DNA of 64,000 bases. Source: Pontibacter lucknowensis (GTDB taxonomy: Bacteria > Bacteroidota > Bacteroidia > Cytophagales > Hymenobacteraceae). Below, one piece after another: positions 17,547 through 26,309 of this stretch. The translations under genes were made by a program, and so were the position numbers. The first letter of the stretch is position 1, and every line of letters begins with the position of its first letter. The DNA lies in contig NZ_FTNM01000002.1 of assembly GCF_900156415.1 (NCBI RefSeq), positions 806,001-870,000 on the forward strand, written 5' to 3'. A model generated the notes under the pieces. The model saw only the letters and a program-made list of their open reading frames with translations, made no database searches and was not told the DNA's origin.

Positions 17547-18434
17547 TTGAACACAATCAACACGCACTTTCGGCTGTCTTACCAGATACAGGATGAGGCT
17601 TTTAAGCTTTCACAGGCAGGCAATTGCAACCTGTACGTTGCCATCAGCTCCAGAGCCATGCGACTGGCCGTTGCTGACGTGGAGCGCAACAAGTTTGTCG
17701 CGCTGGAAGATTACGAGCTTATTACGGTATTCACGCCGCTTCAGATAGCGGAGCAGCTGCGCCTGATCGCCGACCAAAGTCCTATCTTACAGGAGCAGCG
17801 CTGGCTGGATGTCCGCATCAGCGTGAGCAATCAGTTCTTTACCCTTGTACCGGAAACACTGTTTGACCCGACTCATCAGGAAGACTACCTGCGCCTGCAC
17901 AGCAATCTCGACCCACAGCAGCATGTCATTCTGTACAACCGCACCTTCGGGCTGGATGCTGTCAACATCTTTGCGATCGATGGGGTGATTTACCGAATGG
18001 CGCAAAGCGTTTTCCCGGAGCGCACGGTCCAGTTTACCCACCAGACCAGCTCCCTGATCAAGAGTGTGCTGCACCAGACTGACCGTAATGCAGGCCGCGT
18101 AATGCACCTCTTTGTGGAGCGGAATTATGTGACTGTGTTGGTAGTGGATGAAAATGGCCTGCAGTTCTGCAACGTGTTTCATTACCTGAGTCCTGAGGAC
18201 TTCATTTACTTCGTCATCTTTGTGATGCAGGAGCAGAAGATGAACCCTGAACAGGAAACGATCACCGCCTGGGGCGATATTACCCCCGACTCGAGCCTCT
18301 TCAACATGCTCAAAAAATACATCAGACAAGTAAAATTTGGCAAGCGACCTGCTGATGTGGGCTACAGCTACAAGTTCGACGACCTATTCGACCACCGCTA
18401 CTTCGAACTCTTCAGCTTACACTTTTGTGAGTAG
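17547..18434 (+). CDS. DUF3822 family protein
   Basis: 295 residues. A Bacteroidota-specific family with an actin/ASKHA-like look: two similar halves each with a strand-rich lobe (LYVAISSRAMRLAVADV and HLFVERNYVTVLVVDENGLQFCNVFHY). The start is a TTG at 17547, because no ATG occurs before residue 49 and the family begins near FRLSYQIQDEAF. In related genomes it commonly lies beside coaD, as here; function unknown. Confidence 0.75.
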   Translation: MNTINTHFRLSYQIQDEAFKLSQAGNCNLYVAISSRAMRLAVADVERNKFVALEDYELITVFTPLQIAEQLRLIADQSPILQEQRWLDVRISVSNQFFTLVPETLFDPTHQEDYLRLHSNLDPQQHVILYNRTFGLDAVNIFAIDGVIYRMAQSVFPERTVQFTHQTSSLIKSVLHQTDRNAGRVMHLFVERNYVTVLVVDENGLQFCNVFHYLSPEDFIYFVIFVMQEQKMNPEQETITAWGDITPDSSLFNMLKKYIRQVKFGKRPADVGYSYKFDDLFDHRYFELFSLHFCE

Positions 18435-18443
18435 GTTATTATT

Positions 18444-18615
18444 TAGTGATTGAGCGAATGAGTGTTTAAGTGATTGAGAAGAATCAAAGTTTATACTTAG
18501 CTATAAACCAATATTTTACATATTCACGAGAACATTTTGCCTTTAACTTCATTCAATCACTCATCCTGAAATTAACTCATTCAATAATTAAGAATTACTC
18601 AATCGCTTAATCAAA
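18444..18615. repeat. Short AGTGATTGAG/GAATGAGT repeats in inverted arrangement
   Basis: The DUF3822-coaD gap holds GTGATTGAG twice near 18446 and 18470 with GAATGAGTG between, and reverse-complement copies (TTCAATCACTC, AACTCATTCAAT, TACTCAATCGCTT) at 18551-18608. The two ends could fold on each other as a long imperfect hairpin. No coding potential. Confidence 0.55.
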
Positions 18616-18621
18616 ATCAAC

Positions 18622-19101
18622 ATGAAAAGAGTTGCCATTTTCCCCGGATCCTTTGACCCCTTTACCAATGGCCATTTGGACGTGGTGTTGCGTGGTTCTA
18701 AAATGTTTGATGAGATTGTGATCGCCATTGGCAACAACAGCAGCAAACAACGCTACATTCCAGTAGAGAAGATGGTGGATATTATCGGAGAGGTTTTCAA
18801 AGATAAGCCCAATATTACGGCACGCTCTTATAAAGGACTTACAGCAGAATTTGCCCGTGAAGTAAACGCTACTTTTTTGCTGCGCGGACTGCGCAACACC
18901 ACCGACTTCGAATATGAAAACACGATAGCCCAGGCTAACCGTCATATCAACAAAGAGCTGGAGACCGTGTTCCTGATCACCTCACCAGCTTTGGCGGCCA
19001 TCAGCTCTACGATCATCCGCGAAATTCATCGCTTTGGTGGCAATGTAGACGAATTTATACCTTTCCAGATTTCAGCGATTGGAGATATTCCCGCACAATA
19101 A
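18622..19101 (+). CDS. coaD: Phosphopantetheine adenylyltransferase
   Basis: 159 residues, normal length. Fourth step of coenzyme A synthesis: ATP + 4'-phosphopantetheine to dephospho-CoA. The nucleotidyltransferase motif TNGH (15-18) in FPGSFDPFTNGH, the LLRGLRNTTDFEYE segment and the ISSTIIREI closing motif are all present. Its last 47 bp overlap, on the opposite strand, the end of the NUDIX gene at 19055. Confidence 0.95.
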   Translation: MKRVAIFPGSFDPFTNGHLDVVLRGSKMFDEIVIAIGNNSSKQRYIPVEKMVDIIGEVFKDKPNITARSYKGLTAEFAREVNATFLLRGLRNTTDFEYENTIAQANRHINKELETVFLITSPALAAISSTIIREIHRFGGNVDEFIPFQISAIGDIPAQ

Positions 19102-19735
19102 AGGCAATCGAGGTATAGGCTTTAGGCAGCACTTCCATGGCCTCTTCCGGTGTCATCCAGCGCACTTCTTCTATAAACTCCTCCGCCTGCGGCTTCATCA
19201 GGCTGTCATCTGTACACTCCATCAAGTACCAGCTTGTCTTCTTGAGGATCTTCTTGCCTTTGAAAGCATAAGAATGCCAGGTCTTCGGAAGTTTATTTAA
19301 CACTTCTACCGAGATATTGCACTCTTCTTCTACTTCGCGCACAGCACCATCCTGCGTCTTCTCACCCTTGTTCAGCTTGCCTTTAGGCAGGTCCCAAACC
19401 CCAAGGCGGTAGATCATCAGGATTTTTCCATCTTTCAACACCAGCCCGCCTCCGGCTTTCACGATCTTGAACTGATCTTTGAGGTGCTCGATCAATTGTT
19501 TTTTCTTGTTGGCAACCAGTGTAAGCGAATTTAGCTTTTTCAGCTTCTTTACCTCCATTAGCCGTACAATACGATCTATCAACTGCGGGTCAGCCCCCTT
19601 TATCAGCACATCCCCTACCAGATCTTTAGAGGTGAAGTGGTTGTCAGCATCGAGCACCAGATCGTAGTGATGGCGGTGTACCTTCTCGTTCGACTTTTTG
19701 AGGATAAGCGGAATATCGTTAATAAAAACGTTCAT
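19055..19735 (-). CDS. NUDIX hydrolase with N-terminal extension
   Basis: 226 residues. The C-terminal 130 residues are a NUDIX domain with the box GKLNKGEKTQDGAVREVEEECNI; the N-terminal 90 residues (FINDIPLILKKSNEKVHRHHYDLVLDADNHF) are an extension seen in Bacteroidota homologues. I use the ATG at 19735 because it begins that conserved extension. The 3' end runs 47 bp into coaD on the other strand. Substrate unknown. Confidence 0.85.
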   Translation of the reverse strand: MNVFINDIPLILKKSNEKVHRHHYDLVLDADNHFTSKDLVGDVLIKGADPQLIDRIVRLMEVKKLKKLNSLTLVANKKKQLIEHLKDQFKIVKAGGGLVLKDGKILMIYRLGVWDLPKGKLNKGEKTQDGAVREVEEECNISVEVLNKLPKTWHSYAFKGKKILKKTSWYLMECTDDSLMKPQAEEFIEEVRWMTPEEAMEVLPKAYTSIAFIVREYLQSLKSGKV

Positions 19736-19844
19736 AGGGTCAAGTGCTCGTATATCAGGCTTGAAATTTACACAAATCAATCAATATTTCGCTGTAAAGA
19801 AAATACAGGTCGCTAAAAAGGGGAAATATTTCTTAAATTCGGCC

Positions 19845-20483
19845 ATGGATAATCAGACGACAGCACATCAGGTAGCCTCTTTCCTGCTGGAAACCGAGGC
19901 CGTGAAATTGAGACCAGAACAGCCCTTTAAATGGAGCTCCGGTTGGAATTCGCCCATCTACTGCGATAACCGCGTGACCTTATCCTTCCCGCACATCCGG
20001 AGTTATATCAAGCAGCAATTAGCTGAAATGATCAAACAGAACTTTCCGGAGGCTGAGGCCATCGCAGGGGTTGCCACGGCAGGTATAGCCCAGGGGGCAC
20101 TGGTCGCCGATCTGCTGGAAATGCCTTTCTTGTATGTACGCCCTCAGCCAAAGAGTCACGGTATGGCCAACCAGATCGAAGGTAAGCTGATCTCCGGCCA
20201 AAAAGTTGTCATGGTGGAAGACCTGATATCAACAGGTGGCAGCTCACTGAAGGCAGCAGAAGCCGTACGATCTGCAGGCGGCAATGTAGTAGGTATGGCA
20301 GCGATCTTCACCTATGGGTTTGCTTTGGCAGAGGAGAACTTCAGGGAAGCAGGTATTCCACTGCACTGTCTCAGCGATTACCAGGCGCTGACCGAAGCCG
20401 CCATGCAAAATGGCTACATCCCGGAGTCAGCCATGCCTACGCTGGCGGAGTGGCGCCAATCCCCTGAAACCTGGAAGGTATAA
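19845..20483 (+). CDS. pyrE: Orotate phosphoribosyltransferase
   Basis: 212 residues from the ATG at 19845, giving the normal N-terminus; the frame is open upstream without conserved sequence. Converts orotate and PRPP to OMP in pyrimidine synthesis. The PRPP loop VVMVEDLISTGGSS and the FKWSSGWNSPIYCDNR orotate site are clear. The yfcE-like gene starts 16 bp after it, so the two are probably co-transcribed. Confidence 0.95.
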   Translation: MDNQTTAHQVASFLLETEAVKLRPEQPFKWSSGWNSPIYCDNRVTLSFPHIRSYIKQQLAEMIKQNFPEAEAIAGVATAGIAQGALVADLLEMPFLYVRPQPKSHGMANQIEGKLISGQKVVMVEDLISTGGSSLKAAEAVRSAGGNVVGMAAIFTYGFALAEENFREAGIPLHCLSDYQALTEAAMQNGYIPESAMPTLAEWRQSPETWKV

Positions 20484-20499
20484 GCAAACAAGGTATAGC

Positions 20500-20997
20500 A
20501 TGAAAATAGGCCTCCTCTCTGACACGCACGACTATATGGATGATCAGATCCTGCGGCACCTGGCTGACCGGGACGAGATCTGGCATGCCGGTGACTTTGG
20601 CACTGCCATGGTAGCAGAGCGTCTCAGCGAGGTGGCTCCCCTTCGGGGCGTGTATGGCAACATTGACGGACAGGACATCCGCTCACTGTACCCGAAGGTG
20701 CTGCGTTTCGATGTCAATGGTCTGGATGTATTAATGACCCACATCGGCGGCTATCCCGGCAAGTACCATCCGGATATCAGACAGGAAATCAAGACGAACC
20801 CTCCGGGGCTGTTTATCACCGGGCATTCCCACATCCTCAAAGTAATGCCTGACAAAACCTTAGGTAAGTTGCTGCACCTGAATCCCGGAGCGGCAGGCCG
20901 ACACGGTTTTCACCAGGTGCGCACCATGATGCGCTTTGCTATTGAAGAAGGTCAGATTCGCGATCTGCAGGTGATCGAACTTGGCAAGCGGGCATAA
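20500..20997 (+). CDS. YfcE/MJ0936-family metallophosphoesterase
   Basis: 165 residues starting at the ATG at 20500. Two-metal phosphodiesterase core: LLSDTHDY (D-x-H), WHAGDFG, YGNIDG (GNxD), MTHIGGYP and ITGHSH. Small cytosolic phosphodiesterase of unspecified substrate. The upstream word AGGTATAG immediately before the start is one copy of the window-wide word, not a ribosome site I would rely on. Confidence 0.88.
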   Translation: MKIGLLSDTHDYMDDQILRHLADRDEIWHAGDFGTAMVAERLSEVAPLRGVYGNIDGQDIRSLYPKVLRFDVNGLDVLMTHIGGYPGKYHPDIRQEIKTNPPGLFITGHSHILKVMPDKTLGKLLHLNPGAAGRHGFHQVRTMMRFAIEEGQIRDLQVIELGKRA

Positions 20998-21027
20998 AAA
21001 AAGCGTGCCTGCTGGTGCAAGCACACT
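20995..21027 (-). terminator. Terminator for the 60-residue basic protein gene
   Basis: On the minus strand AGTGTGCTTGC pairs with GCAGGCACGCT (11 pairs, two of them G-T) around ACCA and is followed by seven T. It lies 78 bp after the small gene's stop codon. Confidence 0.7.
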
Positions 21028-21104
21028 TTGAAGTCTTTCGAAAACCCGCCAACCGAAGCTTTCACAGCGTTGGCAGGCAGATGGTTTTACTTTGCCGTAA
21101 AAGA

Positions 21105-21287
21105 CTACTCAGCAGAAGCTTCTTCTTCCTTCTTGTTCTTAGGCGCTTCACCGAACTGAGCACGCAGCTCGTCCATGTCCACGTTCTTAATAACTGGCGT
21201 CAAAAGCAATTGCTTAATTCTGGCAACCTTGTTGTTTGCTCTTGCCTTATTCTTACGGTCTTTTCTTTTAAGTCTAGTAACTCCCAT
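21105..21287 (-). CDS. Small basic conserved protein, 60 residues
   Basis: Starts at the ATG at 21287: [20 protein letters not shown], then [17 protein letters not shown] and an acidic Lys/Glu-rich tail. The very basic N-terminus and small size recall nucleic-acid or ribosome-associated proteins. I have the impression of similar short ORFs in other Bacteroidota, but I cannot name a family. Supported by its own promoter (21313) and terminator (20995). Divergent from the threonine aldolase gene. Confidence 0.7.
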   Translation of the reverse strand: MGVTRLKRKDRKNKARANNKVARIKQLLLTPVIKNVDMDELRAQFGEAPKNKKEEEASAE

Positions 21288-21312
21288 CGTTGCAAAATTT
21301 AAATTTGAAGGG

Positions 21313-21320
21313 CAAAAGTA
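21313..21320 (-). promoter_or_regulatory. -7 element for the 60-residue protein gene
   Basis: Minus-strand TACTTTTG matches TAnnTTTG, 26 bp before the start codon. A TTTG lies 14 bp upstream rather than the usual 19. Confidence 0.5.
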
Positions 21321-21366
21321 AGTTATTATTTTTACAAAGTAAAGTATTTCTAGCATCAAATTCGAT

Positions 21367-22407
21367 ATGAACATAACAGATCTCCGCTCCGACACCGTCA
21401 CAAAGCCCACTCCCGCCATGCTGCAAGCTATGTTTGCCGCCCAGGTAGGCGACGACGTGTACGAAGAAGACCCAACCATAAACGCCCTCGAACGGAAAGC
21501 TGCAGCCCTTTTTGGGATGGAAGCAGGCCTTTTCTGCCCTTCCGGTACCATGACCAACCAGATCGCTATCAAAGCTCACACAGAGCCTATGACGGAGGTG
21601 ATCTGTGATATTACGGCGCACATTTACCAGTATGAAGGTGGTGGCATCATGTTTAACTCCGGCGCATCAGTTGCACTGGTTCACGGCGAACGCGGCAAAA
21701 TGACACCAGAGCAGGTTGAGGCGCATATCCGTCCGGATAACATTCATTACCCTCCCACCCGCCTGGTCGCCCTGGAGAATACCTGCAACAAAGGTGGCGG
21801 CTCTTACTATACCTTGCCAGAGATAGCCGCTATTTCCGGGGTATGCAAGCGCCATGGCATCGCCCTGCACCTGGATGGTGCCCGTGTGTTCAATGCCCTG
21901 GTAGCTTCTGGTGAGAACCCGCAGGAATACGGTACTTACTTTGATAGTATTTCAATCTGTCTCTCAAAAGGACTAGGTGCGCCGGTAGGCTCTCTCCTGC
22001 TGGGTACGAAAGAGTTTATCAAAAAATCACGTCGTATTCGTAAAGTGCTGGGCGGCGGTATACGCCAGGGCGGTTACCTGGCTGCAGCCGGTATCTATGC
22101 ACTCGACCACCATGTGGAGCGCCTGGCAGAAGATCATCAGAAGGCGAAGCAGTTGGAGGCAGCTTTAAACGAAGCGGATTACGTGGAGTATGTGCTTCCC
22201 GTGCAAACCAACATTGTCATATTCAAGCTTAACGACAGGTATAAAGATGTAAATTTTGTGGCCGCACTGGCAGAGCAGCAGATACGTGCCAGCAGTTTTG
22301 GTCCACAGATGATTCGTTTTGTGACGCATTTGGATGTGAGCGAAGAAATGCTGCAGCATGTGCTGCAGGTACTGCACAGCCTCAATAAAAAGCAGGTGGC
22401 GGTTTAG
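21367..22407 (+). CDS. ltaE: Low-specificity L-threonine aldolase
   Basis: 346 residues. PLP enzyme that splits threonine/allo-threonine to glycine and acetaldehyde. Family motifs: [10 protein letters not shown] at the N-terminus, [33 protein letters not shown] and the PLP lysine Lys201 in [12 protein letters not shown]. Full length and intact. Transcribed divergently from the small basic protein gene; followed by a weak hairpin that overlaps its stop codon. Confidence 0.93.
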   Translation: MNITDLRSDTVTKPTPAMLQAMFAAQVGDDVYEEDPTINALERKAAALFGMEAGLFCPSGTMTNQIAIKAHTEPMTEVICDITAHIYQYEGGGIMFNSGASVALVHGERGKMTPEQVEAHIRPDNIHYPPTRLVALENTCNKGGGSYYTLPEIAAISGVCKRHGIALHLDGARVFNALVASGENPQEYGTYFDSISICLSKGLGAPVGSLLLGTKEFIKKSRRIRKVLGGGIRQGGYLAAAGIYALDHHVERLAEDHQKAKQLEAALNEADYVEYVLPVQTNIVIFKLNDRYKDVNFVAALAEQQIRASSFGPQMIRFVTHLDVSEEMLQHVLQVLHSLNKKQVAV

Positions 22408-22418
22408 TCCGTCACCTG
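22393..22418 (+). terminator. Weak hairpin at the end of ltaE
   Basis: CAGGTGGCGG pairs with CCGTCACCTG (one G-T) around six bases that include the stop codon, but no T-run follows, so termination is uncertain. Confidence 0.35.
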
Positions 22419-22455
22419 TTATACCTCCGTTCTAACTTATTACATCACTGCAGCC

Positions 22456-23088
22456 ATGGCCTCAGAAAACACGCACCACATAGCTTCTGATGTACTGACG
22501 GTACTCAGAAAAGATCCGGTCATGGCTCAGATCGTGGAGCAAGGCCTGTCGATTGAATCAGCCAAATCAGAGGATATATACTTCAGGCTGCTCAGTGCTA
22601 TTGTATCGCAGCAGCTCAGTACCAAAGCAGCCGCTACTATCTTTGGGCGCTTCAAAGAACTTTTTCCTGACAACTACCCGCACGCTCACCTGGTGCTTGA
22701 AACGCCGGATGAAACCCTCCGAGGAGCCGGACTTTCTTTTCAAAAAATTGGCTATGTGCGCAATGTAGCAGCTTTTGCGCAAGGTGGAAACTTAGAGCAT
22801 GCACTTATAGACGCCATGGAGGACGAAGCCCTGATACAGCACCTGACCCAGATAAAAGGTATAGGCCGCTGGACGGTAGAGATGCTGCTGATGTTTGCAC
22901 TGGAGCGACCGGACGTGATGCCTGTAGATGATCTGGGTATACAGAATGCGATGAAAAGACACTATGGGTTGGAAGAATCCGGGAAAATACTAAAAGCTCG
23001 TATGCTGGAGATAGCAGAGAACTGGAGGCCTTATCGATCGGTAGCTTGTAAGTACTTGTGGCAGTCATTAGATAACGCACCAGGTTAA
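22456..23088 (+). CDS. DNA-3-methyladenine glycosylase II family (AlkA-like)
   Basis: 210 residues. HhH-GPD base-excision glycosylase without the AlkA N-terminal domain. The helix-hairpin-helix LTQIKGIGRWTVEMLLMF (130-147) and the catalytic Asp159 in MPVDDLGI are intact; the IVSQQLSTKAAATI helix is the usual family entry. Removes alkylated bases from DNA. Its stop lies 1 bp from the stop of the convergent DUF58 gene. Confidence 0.9.
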   Translation: MASENTHHIASDVLTVLRKDPVMAQIVEQGLSIESAKSEDIYFRLLSAIVSQQLSTKAAATIFGRFKELFPDNYPHAHLVLETPDETLRGAGLSFQKIGYVRNVAAFAQGGNLEHALIDAMEDEALIQHLTQIKGIGRWTVEMLLMFALERPDVMPVDDLGIQNAMKRHYGLEESGKILKARMLEIAENWRPYRSVACKYLWQSLDNAPG

Positions 23089-23089
23089 A

Positions 23090-24001
23090 TCATCTCACCT
23101 TCGCCCGCTTCACCAGGTAGCTGTACAGCACCTTGTCAAATGGTTCGCTGATATCAACCGGCACAAAATCGATCTTGTACTGTCCGCATTTTAACTCCAG
23201 TTCACGCTTGTAATTGCTTACAGCATGTTGGTAATGGGCTTTCACCTGGGAGGGCTGTAGCTTAAGTTCCTGCCCTGTCTCCACATCCACAAACACATAA
23301 GGCCGCTCAGCAAAGTCAAATTCCTCCTCTGTGCGACGGTCCATCACATGGAAGATCAGCACTTCATGCTTCTGGTGCTTCAGGTGTTGCAGGGCGGCAA
23401 AAATGGCATCGCTGTTTTCGTGCTGCCCCAGCATATCACTAAAGATAACGACAAGCGATCGCTTCGGTATTTGCTGGGCAATCTGGTGGATCACAGAAGC
23501 GACATCCGTTTTGGTGCGGGATGGTGCTTCTTCCAACTGCTTTTGCAGGAGCAATAACAAGGTATGCAGGTGCGAGGCGGTGGAACGAACAGGTGTTTGC
23601 TGCCTTACGGTATCGGCAAAAGTCACCAAGCCTACGGCATCTCGCTGCTTGCGAAGCAGTGTGGCCAGGGCAGCGGCACACAGTACACTGAAAGTCAATT
23701 TACCACGGCTTTCTACCGGATAATACATAGAGGGGGAAACATCCAACAGGATGTGGCAGCGCAAGTTCGTCTCTTCCTCGAACCGTTTTACAAACAGTTT
23801 ATCAGTTCGGGCAAAGACTTTCCAGTCGATGTGGCGGGTACTTTCGCCGCTGTTGTAGAGCCGGTGCTCCGAGAACTCTACCGAAAAGCCATGATAGGGA
23901 GACTGGTGCAGCCCCGTAATAAAGCCCTCTACCAGCTGCTTGGCCAGAAATTCCATGTTCTCAAATTTCTGAATATCGGCTAGGGTGAGCGGCTTTTTCA
24001 T
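23090..24001 (-). CDS. DUF58 domain protein, second copy
   Basis: 303 residues. GFSVEFSEHRLYNSGESTRHIDWKVFARTDKLFVKRFEEETNLRCHILLDVSPSM is the DUF58 signature with a degenerate MIDAS-like DVSPS. Later LVVIFSDMLG and AFVDVETG-type segments match the family. Compared with the copy at 8872 it is unlinked to Bat genes; upstream in the same direction is rlpA (12 bp gap), so the two may be co-transcribed. Role unknown. Confidence 0.85.
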   Translation of the reverse strand: MKKPLTLADIQKFENMEFLAKQLVEGFITGLHQSPYHGFSVEFSEHRLYNSGESTRHIDWKVFARTDKLFVKRFEEETNLRCHILLDVSPSMYYPVESRGKLTFSVLCAAALATLLRKQRDAVGLVTFADTVRQQTPVRSTASHLHTLLLLLQKQLEEAPSRTKTDVASVIHQIAQQIPKRSLVVIFSDMLGQHENSDAIFAALQHLKHQKHEVLIFHVMDRRTEEEFDFAERPYVFVDVETGQELKLQPSQVKAHYQHAVSNYKRELELKCGQYKIDFVPVDISEPFDKVLYSYLVKRAKVR

Positions 24002-24013
24002 ACAGGTATAGGC

Positions 24014-24424
24014 TTATTTCTTTCCGGTCGGCTTTATCTCAGAAACGACGGTTGTCATTTCGGGTTGCCCATCGTCGGGAACTTCGTGCAATTGTACAGA
24101 GGCGATCCCCTCCCGGATCAACTCGATCTGCTGAGCAGCCGCCTTGGACAGGTCAATGATGCGATGCCGGCTGTGTGCCATGCGGTCGTTGATGCGCACG
24201 ATCACCGATTTGCCATTGCGCACATTGGTTACCTGCACATAGGTGTTGAACGGTAACGTGGCGTGAGCGGCCGTGAGCTGTGTTTTGTCATAGCGCTCGC
24301 CGTTGGCGGTCCGGTGTCCGTGCATGCGGTCGGCGTAGTAAGAAGCCTTGCCGTCAGCAGAATAAAGGGCCGTACCGGAATTGAAAGAAAAGAGAAATAC
24401 TAGTATAAGTGAAAGCAAATTCAT
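24014..24424 (-). CDS. rlpA: RlpA family septal-ring lytic transglycosylase-like protein
   Basis: 136 residues with a signal peptide (MNLLSLILVFLFSFNSGTALYSA). Double-psi beta-barrel domain: GKASYYADRMHGHRTANGERYD, TAAHATLPFNTYVQVTN and VIVRINDRMAHSRHRIIDLSKAAA, with the catalytic-region Asp in INDR. In Pseudomonas RlpA cuts naked glycan strands. There is no SPOR domain; the C-terminal tail is short. It has its own promoter at 24449 and starts the unit with DUF58. Confidence 0.88.
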   Translation of the reverse strand: MNLLSLILVFLFSFNSGTALYSADGKASYYADRMHGHRTANGERYDKTQLTAAHATLPFNTYVQVTNVRNGKSVIVRINDRMAHSRHRIIDLSKAAAQQIELIREGIASVQLHEVPDDGQPEMTTVVSEIKPTGKK

Positions 24425-24448
24425 ACTATACTATATTTGGTCCGGTGA

Positions 24449-24482
24449 CAAATATAGAATTAAATCTCTGCAGCGCTGCAAA
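24449..24482 (-). promoter_or_regulatory. Promoter of rlpA
   Basis: Minus strand: TTTG at 24479-24482, 22-bp spacer, -7 element TATATTTG at 24449-24456, 24 bp before the start codon. Spacer is slightly long versus 19. Confidence 0.55.
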
Positions 24483-24572
24483 ATGGCTAAATTTTAAATT
24501 CAAAAATTTTTATATATCAGAACAATATGTTAGCTTTAGGTTCAGAAAGTTGAATTTAACGTCTATAACACG

Positions 24573-24929
24573 GTGGAAGAGAACAACGACAAAGCAGAAA
24601 TTTATTCCCAAAGAGTAAGAGCAGGGAAGAGAACGTATTTCTTTGATGTGAAATCAACTCGCTCAAACGACTTCTATGTGACCATCACAGAGAGCAAGCG
24701 CAAGTTCAAGGATGACGAGTTCTCGTACGAGAAGCACAAGATCTTCCTTTACAAAGAGGACTTCGTGAAGTTCATGGAAGCCTTGCAGGGCACAATCGAT
24801 CACGTTAAATCCGAACTTTTGACAGAAGAGGCCCTCGCCGCCCTCGAAAGACCAGCCGAAACCGAGGCAACTCCGGTACCGGTGGCCAATGCCGAGGTGT
24901 CTTTTGATGAAGAACTGAAGTGGGAATAG
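24573..24929 (+). CDS. DUF3276 family PUR-domain nucleic-acid-binding protein
   Basis: 118 residues with a GTG start (MEENNDKAEIYSQRVRAGKRTYFFDVKSTRSNDFYVTITE when read as Met). A single PUR-alpha-like repeat: beta strands, then the helix KEDFVKFMEALQGTIDHVK, and an acidic Pro/Ala-rich tail. Bacteroidota homologues bind nucleic acids; the target is not known. The gene has a strong terminator. A TAGCTTTA at 24531 is a possible imperfect -7 element. Confidence 0.85.
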   Translation: MEENNDKAEIYSQRVRAGKRTYFFDVKSTRSNDFYVTITESKRKFKDDEFSYEKHKIFLYKEDFVKFMEALQGTIDHVKSELLTEEALAALERPAETEATPVPVANAEVSFDEELKWE

Positions 24930-24957
24930 ACTCCCCGTTTTTAGTTTAGCGACCGAG

Positions 24958-24987
24958 AGCCCGTGTTTCCAGCACGGGCTTTTTTTA
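24958..24987 (+). terminator. Rho-independent terminator of the DUF3276 gene
   Basis: AGCCCGTG / CACGGGCT stem (24958-24965 with 24973-24980), 7-nt loop, followed by a run of T. Confidence 0.9.
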
Positions 24988-25024
24988 TACCCCCAGCCCC
25001 TGCCCTATACTGACTGAAATTTCG

Positions 25025-25032
25025 TATCTTTG
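25025..25032 (+). promoter_or_regulatory. -7 element of ychF
   Basis: TATCTTTG, a perfect TAnnTTTG match followed by C, 29 bp before the start codon. No clear -33 box. Confidence 0.5.
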
Positions 25033-25061
25033 CGCCCTGGTATAAAACAAGATAAAGATAA

Positions 25062-26159
25062 ATGGGACTAAGATGCGGAATCGTGGGACTGCCAAATGTG
25101 GGCAAGTCCACTTTGTTCAACGCTATTTCGAATGCTAAGGCAGAATCTGCCAATTACCCTTTCTGTACCATCGAACCGAACGTGGGCGTGATCACCGTGC
25201 CTGATGAGCGCCTCCAGATCCTGGAAGAACTGGTTACACCGCAACGTGTACTGCCTACCGTGATCGAGTTTGTGGACATTGCCGGCCTGGTGAAAGGTGC
25301 CAGCAAAGGTGAAGGTCTGGGTAACAAGTTTCTGGCCAACATCCGTGAGGTAGATGCCATCATCCATGTGGTGCGTTGCTTCGAGGATCCGAACATCGTA
25401 CACGTAGCTGGCAAAGTAGACCCTATTTCTGATAAAGAGATCATTGACACAGAGCTGCAGCTGAAAGACCTGGAGTCCATCGAGAAAATGATGATCAAGG
25501 TACAGCGTTCTGCCAAGGCAGGTGATGCAAAAGCAAAAAAAGAACTGGCTTCGCTCGAGAAGTACAAGAATCATTTGGAGCAGGGCCTGAACGCCCGCAG
25601 CCTCGACGCTACCGAAGATGATAAAGAAACGATCAGCGAGCTGAACCTGCTGACAGACAAGCCTGTGATTTACGCTGCCAACGTGGACGAAAATTCCATG
25701 AACGACGGTAACGAGTACTCTAAGGCCCTGGAAGAGCACGTGAAAAACGAAAATGCGCAGGTTGTTCTCATATCCGCCTCCATCGAAGCGCAAATCGCAG
25801 AGCTGACTGATCCGGAAGAAAAAGAAATGTTCCTGGCTGAGTATGGCCTGAAAGAGTCTGGCTTAAACAAGCTCATCCGGGCTTCTTACGAATTGCTCAA
25901 CCTGATCACCTACTTTACCGCCGGTGTGAAAGAGGTACGCGCCTGGACAATTGAGAAAGGCTGGAAAGCTCCTCAGGCTGCAGGTGTTATACACTCTGAC
26001 TTCGAGAAAGGCTTCATCCGTGCAGAGGTGATCAAACTGAAGGACTACCAGGAGTACAAGACTGAGGCCAAGATCAAGGAAGCCGGTAAGATGGCTGTGG
26101 AAGGCAAAGACTATGTGGTGCAGGACGGTGATATCATGCACTTCCGTTTCAATGTATAA
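25062..26159 (+). CDS. ychF: Redox-regulated ATPase YchF
   Basis: 365 residues. Obg-family P-loop protein that hydrolyses ATP rather than GTP and binds the ribosome. G1 GLPNVGKST (9-17), G3 [10 protein letters not shown], the NVDEN element that replaces the NKxD guanine motif, and the C-terminal TGS-like domain ([19 protein letters not shown] ... [15 protein letters not shown]). Monocistronic, with its own -7 element and terminator. Confidence 0.95.
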   Translation: MGLRCGIVGLPNVGKSTLFNAISNAKAESANYPFCTIEPNVGVITVPDERLQILEELVTPQRVLPTVIEFVDIAGLVKGASKGEGLGNKFLANIREVDAIIHVVRCFEDPNIVHVAGKVDPISDKEIIDTELQLKDLESIEKMMIKVQRSAKAGDAKAKKELASLEKYKNHLEQGLNARSLDATEDDKETISELNLLTDKPVIYAANVDENSMNDGNEYSKALEEHVKNENAQVVLISASIEAQIAELTDPEEKEMFLAEYGLKESGLNKLIRASYELLNLITYFTAGVKEVRAWTIEKGWKAPQAAGVIHSDFEKGFIRAEVIKLKDYQEYKTEAKIKEAGKMAVEGKDYVVQDGDIMHFRFNV

Positions 26160-26179
26160 ACCACACAATTTCAAATAAT

Positions 26180-26210
26180 AAAAAAGGCGGGATTTCTCCC
26201 GCCTTTTTTT
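26180..26210. terminator. Bidirectional terminator after ychF
   Basis: AAAAAAGGCGGGA pairs with TCCCGCCTTTTTT around four bases. It lies between ychF and the convergent T9SS plug gene. Confidence 0.9.
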
Positions 26211-26309
26211 GTAAACAATGGACTTTACTGCTAAACTTAAAGCTGATAGTCACCGGTGTTGGTAATAGGGAAGACAGGTTTAGAGCAACTGGGTATTTAT
26301 GCAGCCCAG

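Noticed and set aside
18444..18615. CRISPR-like repeat array
   Set aside because: Units are short, degenerate and in both orientations, with no uniform repeats or spacers and no cas genes.
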